Shown one piece after another: positions 16,251 through 26,064 of a stretch of DNA of 64,000 nucleotides. The notes under the pieces were generated by a model. That model saw only the letters and a program-made list of their open reading frames with translations. It had not been told where the DNA came from and did no database searches. Position numbers and translations under genes: made by a program. The stretch's first letter is position 1, and the number at the start of each line of letters is the position of its first letter. This DNA is from Cytobacillus sp. NJ13 (GTDB lineage: Bacteria > Bacillota > Bacilli > Bacillales > Cytobacillaceae). Location of the stretch: positions 3,623,501-3,687,500 of the forward strand of contig JAUCFP010000006.1 of NCBI GenBank assembly GCA_030348385.1, in the 5' to 3' direction.

Positions 16251-17945
16251 ATGAAGAAGCGGCTGGACAACTTTGCGGCAGCCTTCAGCCATAAGCTGAA
16301 CCTGGGCACAAGATTATTGGCACTGTTTTTTACCCTGCTGCTGCTATCGATAGCGGCAGTCGGAGTTAGTTCCTATCTTAAAACAAAGGACATGGCAATC
16401 AAAACCATTGAGGATAGATTGGCAAGAGAAGCGGAATTAATGGGATACATAGCGGAAAACTTAAAGTTTGTGTATGTCAGTGATGATACGTACTTTAAGC
16501 AGCAGCTCGAGGCCAGTGTCCGTTCTCAGCAGAAAAAGCTGAAGTCGGATGGGATTGACTCTGATTTTTTCTATCTCGCAGATAACAAGATTACCCCTTT
16601 TAAGGTCAGCAGCAAGACAGATGCCACTTTTTCAAGGGATACGATCAATGAGATCAGCGCAATGAAAAATGGAGTCATACACATTGAGATGAATGGGACA
16701 GATTATACAGCGGCCTTTCAGGAGATGAAGGAAATTAGCGGCGTCTATGTAGTCCTCATCCCGGCAAAAGCGTATATGTCTGATGTGCATGCGATCGGGT
16801 ATTTTATGATTGCAGCGATTGTGATCAGTTTATCGGCTGCTTCAGCCATTATCAGTCTTTTTGTCAGAAAAATAACGAAGCCTTTGAACTTATTAAGAAA
16901 CACCATGCGGGAGGTTCGGGAAGGAAACCTGCAAAACCAGCTTGAGATTCATACAGAAATTCCCGAAATTGTTTCTCTGCAGAAAAGTTATAACAGCATG
17001 ATTGAACAAATGAGGAGCCTGCTGCGGGAGCTGACCGGCACAACGAAGGAGCTGGAGAGTACGGGCAATGAGCTGAAAGGGTCATCCTTCAGCGCTCTTG
17101 AAAGCGGACAGCAGCTGGTATCAGCCATTCACCTCGTGAAAATGGGGGCAGAGCAAACCGCAGCCAGTTCTGAAAATAGTGCGTCCAGTTTTATAGAAAT
17201 GAAAGATAAGTTCGAAGACATGTTTTTACATATGCACAGTGTAAACCGCAGCTCGGAGGTGATGAATGATTCTGCCAGGCGCGGCGGGAACAGTATCAGT
17301 GATCTGATCGCTGCCATTCATTCCTTTGGCTCAGAGTTTGGAAAATTGACCCTGACAATAAAAGAGGTCAAAGACCATTCCTTAGCGATCACAAATCTTG
17401 TCGGAATGGTAAAAGGAATTGCTGAACAAACAAGGCTGTTATCCTTAAATGCTTCCATCGAGGCTGCCCGTGCAGGAGTGGCAGGGAAAGGCTTTGCCGT
17501 GGTCGCAGGAGAAGTTCGTAAACTGGCTGAGCAATCTGCAGGAGCTGCAGAAGATATCACTCAGGGAATAAGAGATATGGAGAATATAACACTCAGGGCT
17601 TCAAAGGAATTTGACCAGCTCCATACGGAGATAAAAGGCAATCTTGAGATGGCGGGCCAATCAAAAATATCATTGGACGAGCTGATGAATGAGATTTCTA
17701 ATGTAAGCGGAAAGCTCCAAACCATGCAAACGGAGCTGAAAGGTCTGGAAAAAACCTTGCCGCAGCTTGAACAGGGAGCTGAACAGTTCTCCTCTGTTTC
17801 ACAGGAAACATTGGCCAGTGCAGAAGAGATGCTTGCCGCCAGTGTCATTCAAACAGGACAAATGGAGAAAACGGATGAAATTGGGATGAAACTTAATTCT
17901 CTGGCAAGATCATTGTCTGAAATGACAAGCCATTATAGGGCATAG
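16251..17945 (+). CDS. Methyl-accepting chemotaxis protein
   Basis: Transmembrane chemoreceptor of 564 residues. It has a membrane segment at about 20-42, an extracytoplasmic sensor of about 140 residues, a second segment at 183-205, a HAMP domain, and a long cytoplasmic coiled coil. The conserved hairpin tip that contacts CheA/CheW is present ([18 protein letters not shown] and [18 protein letters not shown]). The sensor region resembles single-Cache domains, but the ligand cannot be told. No sigma-D-type promoter is obvious upstream. It is transcribed alone and faces the terminator of the protease gene. Confidence 0.93.
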   Translation: MKKRLDNFAAAFSHKLNLGTRLLALFFTLLLLSIAAVGVSSYLKTKDMAIKTIEDRLAREAELMGYIAENLKFVYVSDDTYFKQQLEASVRSQQKKLKSDGIDSDFFYLADNKITPFKVSSKTDATFSRDTINEISAMKNGVIHIEMNGTDYTAAFQEMKEISGVYVVLIPAKAYMSDVHAIGYFMIAAIVISLSAASAIISLFVRKITKPLNLLRNTMREVREGNLQNQLEIHTEIPEIVSLQKSYNSMIEQMRSLLRELTGTTKELESTGNELKGSSFSALESGQQLVSAIHLVKMGAEQTAASSENSASSFIEMKDKFEDMFLHMHSVNRSSEVMNDSARRGGNSISDLIAAIHSFGSEFGKLTLTIKEVKDHSLAITNLVGMVKGIAEQTRLLSLNASIEAARAGVAGKGFAVVAGEVRKLAEQSAGAAEDITQGIRDMENITLRASKEFDQLHTEIKGNLEMAGQSKISLDELMNEISNVSGKLQTMQTELKGLEKTLPQLEQGAEQFSSVSQETLASAEEMLAASVIQTGQMEKTDEIGMKLNSLARSLSEMTSHYRA

Positions 17946-18007
17946 GAATTAGAAAAGTGTAAGGCGAGGCTCGCTGAATCCTCCAAAAACTGTCCTAGCG
18001 AATCTAT

Positions 18008-18043
18008 TAAAAAAATGAACCAGGCATTGGCTGCCTGGTTCAT
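18008..18043 (-). terminator. Terminator of the subtilase gene
   Basis: ATGAACCAGGCA pairs perfectly with TGCCTGGTTCAT around a 5-base loop; the T run is on the minus strand. Confidence 0.85.
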
Positions 18044-18094
18044 GCACTCTCTGTATGCAATCCACTGCTTAACAGGAAGTTCATCCATTCTTCA

Positions 18095-21000
18095 TTACTT
18101 TAATCCATAAGCCTTGATAATCTCCTGATTTACACGATTGCCTGCATCATCCCATGCACTGGCACGCAGGGAGACAGAGCTTCCCTTCTTATTTGGATGC
18201 TTGATTTCGGCACTCCAGCCATTGCCCTTGGAAACTAATTTTGCCGCTTCCCATGTCTTTCCTTCATCAAAGGACACTTCAAGGCTGGCTCCTTTTATTT
18301 TGCCGTTTTCCGGAGCATCGGCTATTTGAACAGCGGATAAATCAAGCTTAATCTTTTTACCGGCCAGGGAGTTGCCTGCCATGTCAGTATCCACATTATA
18401 ATCAAGTGAAATCAGCGGTAGAGCAGTCTGGAATTCTTCTTGCTTCTGTGACCAGAATGTCCACTCCGTGTGTGTACGGACTGATGTGTTCCAGCGCTCT
18501 GCATCACGGACAGCATCACTTACGAGTTTATACTGAGTTTTCTCTTCCGGAAATTCATTAAATAAGTAGAGTGCCTGGCCCTTTCCTTCTTTAACCAGCT
18601 TATCCCCTTGATATAGCTTTAATGTCTGATCGCCAGGGTAATTCATGTCAGCTCCCGTATGTCCTGGTCCTGAGTCAGCCCAGGCAGGAACATTTAATAT
18701 CAAATTATTGCCTGAACGGTATGGAGCCCAGAAACCATCTCCAAAACGAGGACGGATGACTGGTGAAAACCATTCTTCATTCAATGTCTGACCCGGTTTG
18801 TAATCTACTTTTGGCTGTCTTACTTCCCATTGGGCATCAAGAACACCAGCCTGGTGGTACCATGATGTACCTTTTTGCGCCGATACCCACTCTGTTCTGA
18901 CGGACGGAAGTGACAGAGTCTGCAGGAACCCTACTCCGGCTAAGCTGTGCGCCAGGATATCGTACCGGAACTCAGCGCCCGGTGCAGGACGATCTGATTT
19001 ATATTCAGAGTTGATTTTGACAAGGTCCTTCGATTTCGGAGAATAGTTTACCTTTTTAGGAACTGCCTGATGATGCATGTCCACCAGGTCATATAAGTAT
19101 TCCGAGTCAGGTGTACCCTCGACTTCTAAGGTCAATTTTCCGGACTTGGCAGCTGCGATGAGCTCTTTGCCTTCAGTGCCGCTCACACCAGCAGCCGGGA
19201 GAGGGCTGTTGGAAAGTGAAAAATCCTCATTTTCTACTCCAACCCATTCACTAAGCTCCTGAGGTCCATCATTAACGGTAATCAATAGTTTTGCTCCTGC
19301 TGCTAACGCTGCTGCCGCACGTTCTGATCCTGTTAATGAATCACTGCGCTGCACAATTGCGGCTTTTCCTTTTACATCCAGCTTTTCATAATCCTCTGGA
19401 GATCCATTTCCGGCATAGACAGCATTCAAATTATACTTCCCGTTCAGAAGCGTGCTGCCTGCCTGCGGGATATCATCCAGTTCCTTTCCTTTGTAACCGA
19501 TTGTCAGCATTGGTTCTGCCAGGCGCCAGCGCGTAGCCTGTGTGAATTCACCAGCGTTTACTTTCTCTGTAGGTGCAGCGTACATTTTATCCACCACTAC
19601 CGGCATAATGTAAATGTCATTCACCTGGTTTCCATTGATGCTGCGGTAATATTCCATCTTCCGATAATTGGCTTCTGTTTCTTTCGGAACATCCACAGTA
19701 ATTTCGTTGGCCATGCGGGCATCCAGCATAACTGTCTGAGGGCCATCCAGGTTAATTTCCGGGTCTCCGACTAGCGCTACACCTGCATGATCTGTATCTG
19801 CATCAACATCCATCATCGACATAACTGAATACGTTCCTTTCGGCAGCCGCAGCTCCTTCGTGCCTTCCACTGACATAAACTGTGGTTCGCCAGTTGGTCC
19901 CAAAAGGTAGAAGTATGCAGAGGCAGCTTCTCCGTCCCGGTCAATTGCCTTTATGGTAAGCGGGTACCTTTCCTCTTCTTTAATCATGCCTAATGACGTA
20001 TGGACAACCTTTTGGCCATCCGCCGAAGCACTGATATGCCCCTGATAACGGGCGCCAAACTCCCCATTATTCGGGTCTAGTGTAACGGTAACCTCAGCAC
20101 TTCCATTAGCTGGAACAGTCACTTTTTCTGATGAAAGCTTTACCATTCCGGCAGGAGCATCGGTGTCATGGGTATCTTTCATCGATACTGAAAGATTCAA
20201 TGTCACATCCTGTCCGCTGTCGTTTGTATACGTAATGGCCTTCTCAGCCGGTACATCATTCTCATGTGGCCAGTCATAGAAGCCAAAGTCGAGGGAACCA
20301 GTGGCTCTTATATTGCCAAGTACTGCAGCTTCAGCATCAAGACGGCCAGTTCCGCCTTCAAAAGGCTTAATGTCCTCTAGCTTCTTTGTGGTGCTCATCA
20401 GAGCTTCCTTAAGCTGTTCCCCGGTCCAGTCAGGGTGACGCTGGGAAAGAAGGGCTGCAGCTCCAGCAACATGAGGTGTTGCCATTGAGGTGCCATTCAT
20501 GCTCATATAAGAGCCGCTTCCCTGGTTCGTATGTTGAGAACGCGCAGCCATGATTCCTACTCCAGGAGCAGTGAGATCAGGCTTTAATCCTGAGCTTCCA
20601 AAGCTAGGGCCTTTAGATGAGAACCAGGCAAGATTGTCGGACTTGTCCACGGCGCCAACAGTAAGAGCTTCGTCAGCAGCTCCTGGTGATCCGATTCCTT
20701 CACTGCCAGTGTTCCCGGCAGCAATAACAAACAGGGAACCTGTTTCTTTAGTAAGATTGTTTACAGCTTGAGCCATCGGGTCTGTTCCATCGCTTGGTTC
20801 AGAACTCCCCAGACTCATATTGACGATTTTGGCATTTTCAGCTGCCCATTCCATTCCATCTATAATCCATGAATCCTGGCCAAAGCCTTCATCACTAAGT
20901 ACTTTTCCTACAAGGAGACGGGCACCTGGAGCCACACCCTGATTACGTCCATCGGATGCTTCTCCGGTCCCAAGCACTGTGGAAGCCACATGCGTTCCAT

Positions 21001-21850
21001 GTGCATGCATATCGGTTACTTCCTCTCCTGGCACAAAGCTCACTGCCTCATCCAGCTGGTTTGCAATGTCCGGATGCTCTGAATCAATTCCGGTATCAAG
21101 AACAGCCACCTTCACGCCAGTTCCATCATAGCCGGATTCCCAAGCTGAAGGGGCTCCGATCTGAGGGACACTTTGTTCAAGAGAAGCTTCGACACGGCCA
21201 TCCAGCCAGATTTTTTCAATACCTGGAGCCAGTGCAGCCTTAGTTTTTTTAGAAGTCTTGTTTGCTTTAGTAATTTCTTTCCAGAAATCCTTTGTTTCTT
21301 TCTTATCAGCTGAGACTGCTACACTATCTATGCTTTCAAGTACATGGGTTTTCTTCGAACCTTTTGGGGCTGGATGAGCATCAGCTGAACGGCCTTTGGT
21401 CTCGGAATATTGAATGATGACCGGCAATTCCTTTTGATTCTCATCATCATAGCCATCTTTAATTAAAGCCGTAATATTGAACAGATCCTGGTCCAAAAAT
21501 CCGGAAGCCAGATATGGCATAGCCTGATCAGGAATGACATACGTTTCCTTGTTGGCTGTCAAAATACGTGCTCCATTTGCGGAAGGGTCCGCTGGTTCAA
21601 CATGAATGATATTCTTTCCATCTGCAAATTCGGTTACAGTTACGACATCACCAGTAATAAGTGTGATGACATGCTTGCCTTTACTGGCTTTTGCATTCAT
21701 CCCTTGCAGATCGGTTATGGCCGCTTTGCCATCTGCACCTTTTAGGATGCCCTTTCCAGAATCATCTGCCGAAGCCTGCAGGGGCGGAACAGCTAACATG
21801 GCCGCAGCCATGGCAGCTGTTAAATACTTTTTAAACCTGAAATCTCCCAT
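18095..21850 (-). CDS. Secreted subtilisin-family serine protease (S8), Vpr-like
   Basis: Large extracellular protease of 1251 residues. It has a signal peptide (about 1-28), a propeptide-like region to about 225, and a subtilase domain with catalytic Asp252 (VAVLDTGID), His284 (HGTHVAS), oxyanion Asn380 and Ser455 (NGTSMATPHVAG). After the catalytic domain there are beta-sandwich regions and a protease-associated-like insert near 780-880. It ends with a region (AWDDAGNRVNQEIIKAYGLK) typical of secreted proteases. No sortase or S-layer anchor is seen, so it is probably released. AGAGGAGA precedes the ATG. It is transcribed alone. Confidence 0.93.
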   Translation of the reverse strand: MGDFRFKKYLTAAMAAAMLAVPPLQASADDSGKGILKGADGKAAITDLQGMNAKASKGKHVITLITGDVVTVTEFADGKNIIHVEPADPSANGARILTANKETYVIPDQAMPYLASGFLDQDLFNITALIKDGYDDENQKELPVIIQYSETKGRSADAHPAPKGSKKTHVLESIDSVAVSADKKETKDFWKEITKANKTSKKTKAALAPGIEKIWLDGRVEASLEQSVPQIGAPSAWESGYDGTGVKVAVLDTGIDSEHPDIANQLDEAVSFVPGEEVTDMHAHGTHVASTVLGTGEASDGRNQGVAPGARLLVGKVLSDEGFGQDSWIIDGMEWAAENAKIVNMSLGSSEPSDGTDPMAQAVNNLTKETGSLFVIAAGNTGSEGIGSPGAADEALTVGAVDKSDNLAWFSSKGPSFGSSGLKPDLTAPGVGIMAARSQHTNQGSGSYMSMNGTSMATPHVAGAAALLSQRHPDWTGEQLKEALMSTTKKLEDIKPFEGGTGRLDAEAAVLGNIRATGSLDFGFYDWPHENDVPAEKAITYTNDSGQDVTLNLSVSMKDTHDTDAPAGMVKLSSEKVTVPANGSAEVTVTLDPNNGEFGARYQGHISASADGQKVVHTSLGMIKEEERYPLTIKAIDRDGEAASAYFYLLGPTGEPQFMSVEGTKELRLPKGTYSVMSMMDVDADTDHAGVALVGDPEINLDGPQTVMLDARMANEITVDVPKETEANYRKMEYYRSINGNQVNDIYIMPVVVDKMYAAPTEKVNAGEFTQATRWRLAEPMLTIGYKGKELDDIPQAGSTLLNGKYNLNAVYAGNGSPEDYEKLDVKGKAAIVQRSDSLTGSERAAAALAAGAKLLITVNDGPQELSEWVGVENEDFSLSNSPLPAAGVSGTEGKELIAAAKSGKLTLEVEGTPDSEYLYDLVDMHHQAVPKKVNYSPKSKDLVKINSEYKSDRPAPGAEFRYDILAHSLAGVGFLQTLSLPSVRTEWVSAQKGTSWYHQAGVLDAQWEVRQPKVDYKPGQTLNEEWFSPVIRPRFGDGFWAPYRSGNNLILNVPAWADSGPGHTGADMNYPGDQTLKLYQGDKLVKEGKGQALYLFNEFPEEKTQYKLVSDAVRDAERWNTSVRTHTEWTFWSQKQEEFQTALPLISLDYNVDTDMAGNSLAGKKIKLDLSAVQIADAPENGKIKGASLEVSFDEGKTWEAAKLVSKGNGWSAEIKHPNKKGSSVSLRASAWDDAGNRVNQEIIKAYGLK

Positions 21851-21939
21851 TCGTGCCCATTCTCCTCTTCAAAAGTATAGTGGTCTACCCTTAAAGCAGC
21901 TGGGAAATCACCCCTATTAAACTGCTTTAAAATAATCAA
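21820..21939 (-). CDS. Possible leader ORF overlapping the protease start
   Basis: A TTG at 21939 follows a strong AAGGAGG site by seven bases and opens a 39-codon frame (MIILKQFNRGDFPAALRVDH and onward). It ends at 21820, 30 bases inside the protease gene in another frame. The ribosome binding site is better than that of the protease itself. Translation of this frame could couple to or limit protease synthesis. No homolog is recognised, so it may be fortuitous. Confidence 0.3.
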   Translation of the reverse strand: MIILKQFNRGDFPAALRVDHYTFEEENGHEWEISGLKSI

Positions 21940-22252
21940 ACAACAACCTCCTTACAAACTTGATTCATAGTTTATAAGGACTTTCTATTAAAAAGTATAA
22001 AGAAGAAAGAACATTCTGTTAATTGGGGAAATTAAAAGGCGATTTCAGTGTTAAATCCGGGATAAAAGAATTAGATTTCAATAAAATGATGGATGATTGG
22101 GAGTGTTTGTAGGTATTTATGACAATAAAATTTGGGGTTATTTAATAGGGGAAGAAAATAATATTCTAATTTACTGCAAATCTATTAATTTTAACAATCG
22201 AATTCTTGTGCTTATGCAATGTTGATTTTCTAAAACCATCAGCTGAATACTC
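21940..22252. other. AT-rich intergenic region
   Basis: About 310 bases between the protease gene and the terminator of the thioredoxin-like gene. It must hold the protease promoter but shows no convincing -35/-10 pair, repeat or RNA structure. Confidence 0.5.
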
Positions 22253-22286
22253 AAAAAGGACTGGCGGAAAAGCACCGTCAGTCCTT
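22253..22286 (-). terminator. Terminator of the thioredoxin-like gene
   Basis: AAGGACTG-CGG pairs with CCG-CAGTCCTT around a 7-base loop with one mismatch; the minus-strand T run follows. An intact terminator argues that the gene is still a functional unit. Confidence 0.8.
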
Positions 22287-22291
22287 CATTT

Positions 22292-22621
22292 TTATACATC
22301 AAAAACACCTTCATAGATCCTCTTCAAATCATCACGCAGCTTCTCGACCGGTATGAACCGCGCTTCCCTCAGAACTTCTCTTCCATCAAGATATAAGGCA
22401 ATTACAGGCACTGTAAAAGCCATGAGGAACCCGGCTATCTCAGTGACCTTTCCTGCATTCACAAATCGTCCTTCTATACGGGGATAATCTTTTAATACTT
22501 CCTCAACCTGAGGAAGCAGGCCATGACAGACGCTTCAGCTGTCAGTCAGCACATAAATAAGGCCAAGCTCAGCGCTCTGAATAAACTGATGCACCTCTTC
22601 CATCGCTGTCAGCTCTTTCAT
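22292..22621 (-). CDS. Thioredoxin-fold protein with in-frame TGA at the first active-site cysteine (candidate selenoprotein)
   Basis: Reading through one TGA gives 109 residues with a thioredoxin-like pattern: LGLIYVLTDS, TGA, SVCHGLLPQVEEVL, a cis-Pro-like FTVPVIALYLDG and a C-terminal helix. The TGA (codon 29, 22535-22537) stands where relatives have the first Cys of CSVC, so the motif would be U-x-x-C, a classical redox selenocysteine arrangement. The frame is otherwise intact. AGGAGG lies six bases before the ATG and a terminator follows. A perfect hairpin lies 18 bases after the TGA. The alternative is a recent nonsense mutation that would leave a 28-residue fragment. No sel genes are in the window to decide. 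Confidence 0.6.
22496..22518 (-). promoter_or_regulatory. Candidate bacterial SECIS hairpin
   Basis: On the minus strand CTTCCTCA-GGT-TGAGGAAG forms a perfect 8-bp stem (22498-22516) with a GGU loop. The stem extends to 10 bp with one G-U pair. The loop begins 26 bases after the TGA. Bacterial SECIS elements are small hairpins just downstream of UGA with a G early in the apical loop, and this fits. It also encodes ordinary protein sequence (LPQVEEV), so chance is possible. Confidence 0.5.
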
Positions 22622-22714
22622 CGTTATCCTCCTCTCCTGCTGGCATTTTTTCCATTATACAATAGGATTTCCATAACCACTTCTAGAATACCTTATCAGG
22701 AAGGAGTGGTTATA

Positions 22715-23311
22715 TTGGCAAATCTATGGGAAGAAAAGTTCTCTGCAGAAGGATATTTATATGGCGATGAGCCCAATGAATTTATTAGGGAGCAAGCGTG
22801 GCGGCTTGAAGGGCACAAACGAGTTGTTGCTTTGGCCGAGGGTGAGGGCCGAAATGCTGTGTTCCTTGCCAGGCAGGGGCATGAGGTAACCGCATGGGAT
22901 TATACACAAAGCGGGTTAATTAAAACACAGCAGCTGGCTGAACGCCATCATGTCAGAGTAGAAACAGGCCAGAAGGATCTTATTCATGATTCTGTGCCAT
23001 TAGGGGAGTATGATGCTTCGATTATGGTTTTCGGCCATTTTCTGAAAAAAGACCAAAAAACGGTTTTCGATAAGCTGGTTTCCGTTGTAAAGCCGGGTGG
23101 AATCGTCATGCTTGAAGTCTATTCGGAGGATCAGCTCCACTATGGGACAGGCGGGCCTAAAAGTGTTGATATGGTTTATGATCCCGCAGATCTGCTCCAA
23201 TGGATTAAGAGTTATAAAGTCCTTCATTTCTTTTATGGCGAACAGGAGAGAGTAGAAGGAAAAGGCCATACAGGTACAGGGCATGTGATTCAGGCTATAT
23301 TGCAGATATAG
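22715..23311 (+). CDS. Class I SAM-dependent methyltransferase (TehB-like)
   Basis: A 198-residue soluble methyltransferase. Motif I is VVALAEGEGRNAVFLARQG (about residues 36-54), the acidic end of strand 2 is EVTAWDYT, and the post-motif region is VVKPGGIVMLEVYSE. This layout is found in TehB-type and other small-molecule methyltransferases; the substrate cannot be told. The TTG at 22715 has AAGGAG eight bases upstream and gives the expected N-terminus (LWEEKFSAEGYLYGDEPNEF). The frame is open back to 22523, but that part overlaps the divergent thioredoxin-like gene. TehB relatives methylate tellurite or selenite, so the neighbour may be relevant. Confidence 0.82.
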   Translation: MANLWEEKFSAEGYLYGDEPNEFIREQAWRLEGHKRVVALAEGEGRNAVFLARQGHEVTAWDYTQSGLIKTQQLAERHHVRVETGQKDLIHDSVPLGEYDASIMVFGHFLKKDQKTVFDKLVSVVKPGGIVMLEVYSEDQLHYGTGGPKSVDMVYDPADLLQWIKSYKVLHFFYGEQERVEGKGHTGTGHVIQAILQI

Positions 23312-23312
23312 A

Positions 23313-23339
23313 AAAAGGAGGCATAAGCGGCCTCCTTTT
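23313..23339. terminator. Bidirectional terminator between methyltransferase and MFS genes
   Basis: AAAAGGAGGC pairs perfectly with GCCTCCTTTT around a 7-base loop, serving two convergent genes. Confidence 0.85.
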
Positions 23340-23345
23340 CTGTTT

Positions 23346-24518
23346 TTAAGATGTAATTGATTGGGTTCTGTTTACCTTGGCAGAATATACACGATACAAC
23401 ATGAATGCCAATCCGGAAAGCAGGATTCCCGAGATATACGGGGCACCGATGCTCATGGTAAAAAGCCAGCCGCCAAGCGGGGGCCCGATAATGCGTCCCA
23501 GAGAGTCAAAAGATGACAGCAGGCCGGTCGTGCTGCCGTGTCCAGTCTGAGATGTCTTTGTCAGCAGGGAAGACACGCTTGGGCGGATAAACCCATTTCC
23601 GATGCCGAATACTGTTAAGAAAATCGCTGCTGTGGTAAAACTGTCGACCAGGAGAATAAGTCCAAAGCCAATGGCGGAGATGATGATCCCCAGCTGAATC
23701 ACAGCTCCTTCTCCATACTTTTTCGTCATTCTTCCTACCAAACCGCCCTGCACAATGGCGCCTCCAAATCCCATAATCATAAAGATATAGCCAAGCTCCA
23801 CTGTGCCAAGGCCAGCCTTGTCAGCTGCAAAATACGCAAAGGTTGCTTCCAGACCTGCCAGTGACAGCGAAACAAACAGCTGAAGAATAAACAAAATTCC
23901 AGTGTTCCCGCTTAAAGCTGTTAAAAGTCCTGGACGCTTAGCCGTTCCCTGACTGCGCTGCTCTGGTGAAAGGGATTCTTTCAGCACAAGCATGACAAGA
24001 AAAAAAGTAATAAACGAAGATGTTCCTGCCGCGTAGAAAGGAATGTTCAAACTTTCCCGGGAAAAGATGCCGCCGATTGCCGGCCCAAAAATAAACCCCA
24101 AGCCTACTGCAGCTCCGATGATCCCCATCCCTTTTCCGCGGTCTTCTTCAGATGTAATATCTGCAACATAAGCCATGACTGTCGGCATATTGGCAGAAGA
24201 CAGGAAGCCGCCGATGATTCTGGCAGCAAACAGCATCCAAAGCTCAGTGGATAAGGCCATCATGAAAAAAGACAGGCCAAGGCCAAAAATGCCGATCATA
24301 ATGACTGGTTTTCGTCCGATTTTATCGGAAACACGCCCCCACATAGGCGCAAACAGCAGCTGCATCAACGAATAAACGGCCATTAATAGGCCAAGTTCTG
24401 TGGGTGAGGCCCCTAATTCTTCCGCATAGAAGGGGATGACAGGAATGATGATTCCAAACCCCACCATAACAAGAAACATAACTGCAAATAAAAGAGGCAG
24501 TGCTTTTTTTGTATTCAA
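23346..24518 (-). CDS. MFS drug-type efflux transporter (DHA1)
   Basis: Twelve-helix proton antiporter of about 390 residues. The loop 2-3 motif GRVSDKIGRKPVIM and the helix 5 antiporter motif GAAVGLGFIFGPAIGG place it in the 12-TM DHA1 group with TetA and NorA relatives. The substrate is unknown, probably drugs or metabolites. I prefer the TTG at 24518, which has GGAGTG six bases upstream and gives MNTKKALPLLFAV. An ATG at 24542 is in frame but has no clear binding site. It converges on the methyltransferase and shares its terminator. Confidence 0.85.
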   Translation of the reverse strand: MNTKKALPLLFAVMFLVMVGFGIIIPVIPFYAEELGASPTELGLLMAVYSLMQLLFAPMWGRVSDKIGRKPVIMIGIFGLGLSFFMMALSTELWMLFAARIIGGFLSSANMPTVMAYVADITSEEDRGKGMGIIGAAVGLGFIFGPAIGGIFSRESLNIPFYAAGTSSFITFFLVMLVLKESLSPEQRSQGTAKRPGLLTALSGNTGILFILQLFVSLSLAGLEATFAYFAADKAGLGTVELGYIFMIMGFGGAIVQGGLVGRMTKKYGEGAVIQLGIIISAIGFGLILLVDSFTTAAIFLTVFGIGNGFIRPSVSSLLTKTSQTGHGSTTGLLSSFDSLGRIIGPPLGGWLFTMSIGAPYISGILLSGLAFMLYRVYSAKVNRTQSITS

Positions 24519-24716
24519 CGTGTTCACTCCAGTTAAGGTCATATTCCATCTAAGTATTATGATTATAACAAAAACATTCCCATACTTTCACCTTAGGAAT
24601 TGGGCAGGTAAATAAGTTCTATTTATTAGCCAATTTTAAAAATATATTGAAATATCAAAATAATATAAACTATGATGAACTTGTACATTTTTACAGTCAA
24701 GAGAGGGGGAAATGGA

Positions 24717-26051
24717 ATGGAAAAGAAATTAGAAAAGAAAGTGCTGATCGCAAGCCTGATAGGAAGTTCCATCGAATGGTTTGATTACTTTTTGTACGGG
24801 ACGGTTGCTGCACTTGTATTTAACCAAATGTTTTTTCATAGCGATGATCCGGCTGTCGGTTTGATGCTGGCGTATGCCTCTTTCGCACTCGCTTTCTTCA
24901 TCCGTCCGCTCGGTGGCGTTATTTTCAGCCATATCGGGGATAAAATCGGCAGAAAAAAGACCCTTGTCCTCACACTATCCCTTATGGGCGGTGCAACAGT
25001 CCTCATGGGCTTTTTGCCTACCTACGACAACATTGGCGCGGCAGCACCGATCCTGCTGATTCTTTTACGCTTAATACAAGGTATTGGCCTCGGAGGAGAA
25101 TGGGGCGGCGCGCTTCTGCTTGCCGTTGAGTATGCCCCAAAAAATCGGCGAGGCTTTTTTGGAAGCATTCCGCAAATGGGCGTCACCATCGGAATGCTCC
25201 TTGGAACGCTTGCCTTATCCATCATGACTTTATTGCCTGAAGAAGCCTTTTTATCATGGGGATGGCGTGTACCGTTCATTCTAAGTGCCCTGCTGGTCTT
25301 TTTTGGCCTATGGATCCGCAAAGGCATTGATGAAACACCATCCTTTAAAAAGGCCCAGGAGAAAGGCGAAATCGCCAAGATTCCGTTTGTGGAAACGATG
25401 CGAAGCCATTGGAAGGAAGTATTGATTGCTGTCGGCGCAAAAGTGGTGGAGACAGCACCATTTTATATCTTTGGAACCTTTATTGTTTCCTATGCGACAA
25501 CACAGCTTGGGTTCTCTCGCACCGTTACCCTGAATGCCGTTACGATTGCAACAATTATTACTACTATTCTAATCCCGATCATGGGAAAACTGTCTGACAA
25601 AATTGGCAGGAAAAAGCTATATGTGGGCGGAACGGTCCTGATGATGCTTTATGCCTTTCCATACTTCTGGCTGCTTCACCAGGGTTCGGCAGTTCTGCTG
25701 GTTGTGGCTACCATATTGGGTCTCGGCATCATCTGGGCTCCAATCACCGCTGTTTTGGGAACGATGTTTTCTGAAATATTTAAGTCGAACGTCCGCTATA
25801 CCGGCATCACGCTGGGCTATCAAATAGGGGCCGCTCTGGCAGGAGGAACCGCTCCTCTCGTCGCAACTGCCCTGCTGAATGCATATGACAATTCGTATGT
25901 TCCTGTGGCGTTATACATTATGCTTGCAGCCGTCATCTCTTTAATTGCGGTTGCATCCGTCCGTGACCGAAGCAATCAGGACCTTGATTCTGATCTGCCA
26001 GGGGATGATTCATTCCATACAGGCTTCGGACAAACTGATCAAAAAGCTTAG
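24717..26051 (+). CDS. MFS metabolite:H+ symporter (MHS family)
   Basis: A 444-residue transporter starting with the MHS signature IGSSIEWFDYFLYGTVAALV. It also carries HIGDKIGRKKTLVLTLSLMG between helices 2 and 3, and GLGGEWGGALLLAVEYAPKN in helix 4. The family imports organic acids, shikimate, proline or betaine with protons. The ATG at 24717 follows GAGAGGGGG. It is 13 bases upstream of an ornithine cyclodeaminase-family gene, so the transported molecule may be an amino acid or imino acid processed by that enzyme (inference). The C-terminal tail is polar and acidic. Confidence 0.88.
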   Translation: MEKKLEKKVLIASLIGSSIEWFDYFLYGTVAALVFNQMFFHSDDPAVGLMLAYASFALAFFIRPLGGVIFSHIGDKIGRKKTLVLTLSLMGGATVLMGFLPTYDNIGAAAPILLILLRLIQGIGLGGEWGGALLLAVEYAPKNRRGFFGSIPQMGVTIGMLLGTLALSIMTLLPEEAFLSWGWRVPFILSALLVFFGLWIRKGIDETPSFKKAQEKGEIAKIPFVETMRSHWKEVLIAVGAKVVETAPFYIFGTFIVSYATTQLGFSRTVTLNAVTIATIITTILIPIMGKLSDKIGRKKLYVGGTVLMMLYAFPYFWLLHQGSAVLLVVATILGLGIIWAPITAVLGTMFSEIFKSNVRYTGITLGYQIGAALAGGTAPLVATALLNAYDNSYVPVALYIMLAAVISLIAVASVRDRSNQDLDSDLPGDDSFHTGFGQTDQKA

Positions 26052-26064
26052 AAAGGTAGATTTC

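Noticed and set aside
22523..22714. Longer N-terminus for the methyltransferase
   Set aside because: The extra 64 codons lie antisense over the thioredoxin-like gene and lack a ribosome site. The TTG at 22715 has a good one and matches the family start.
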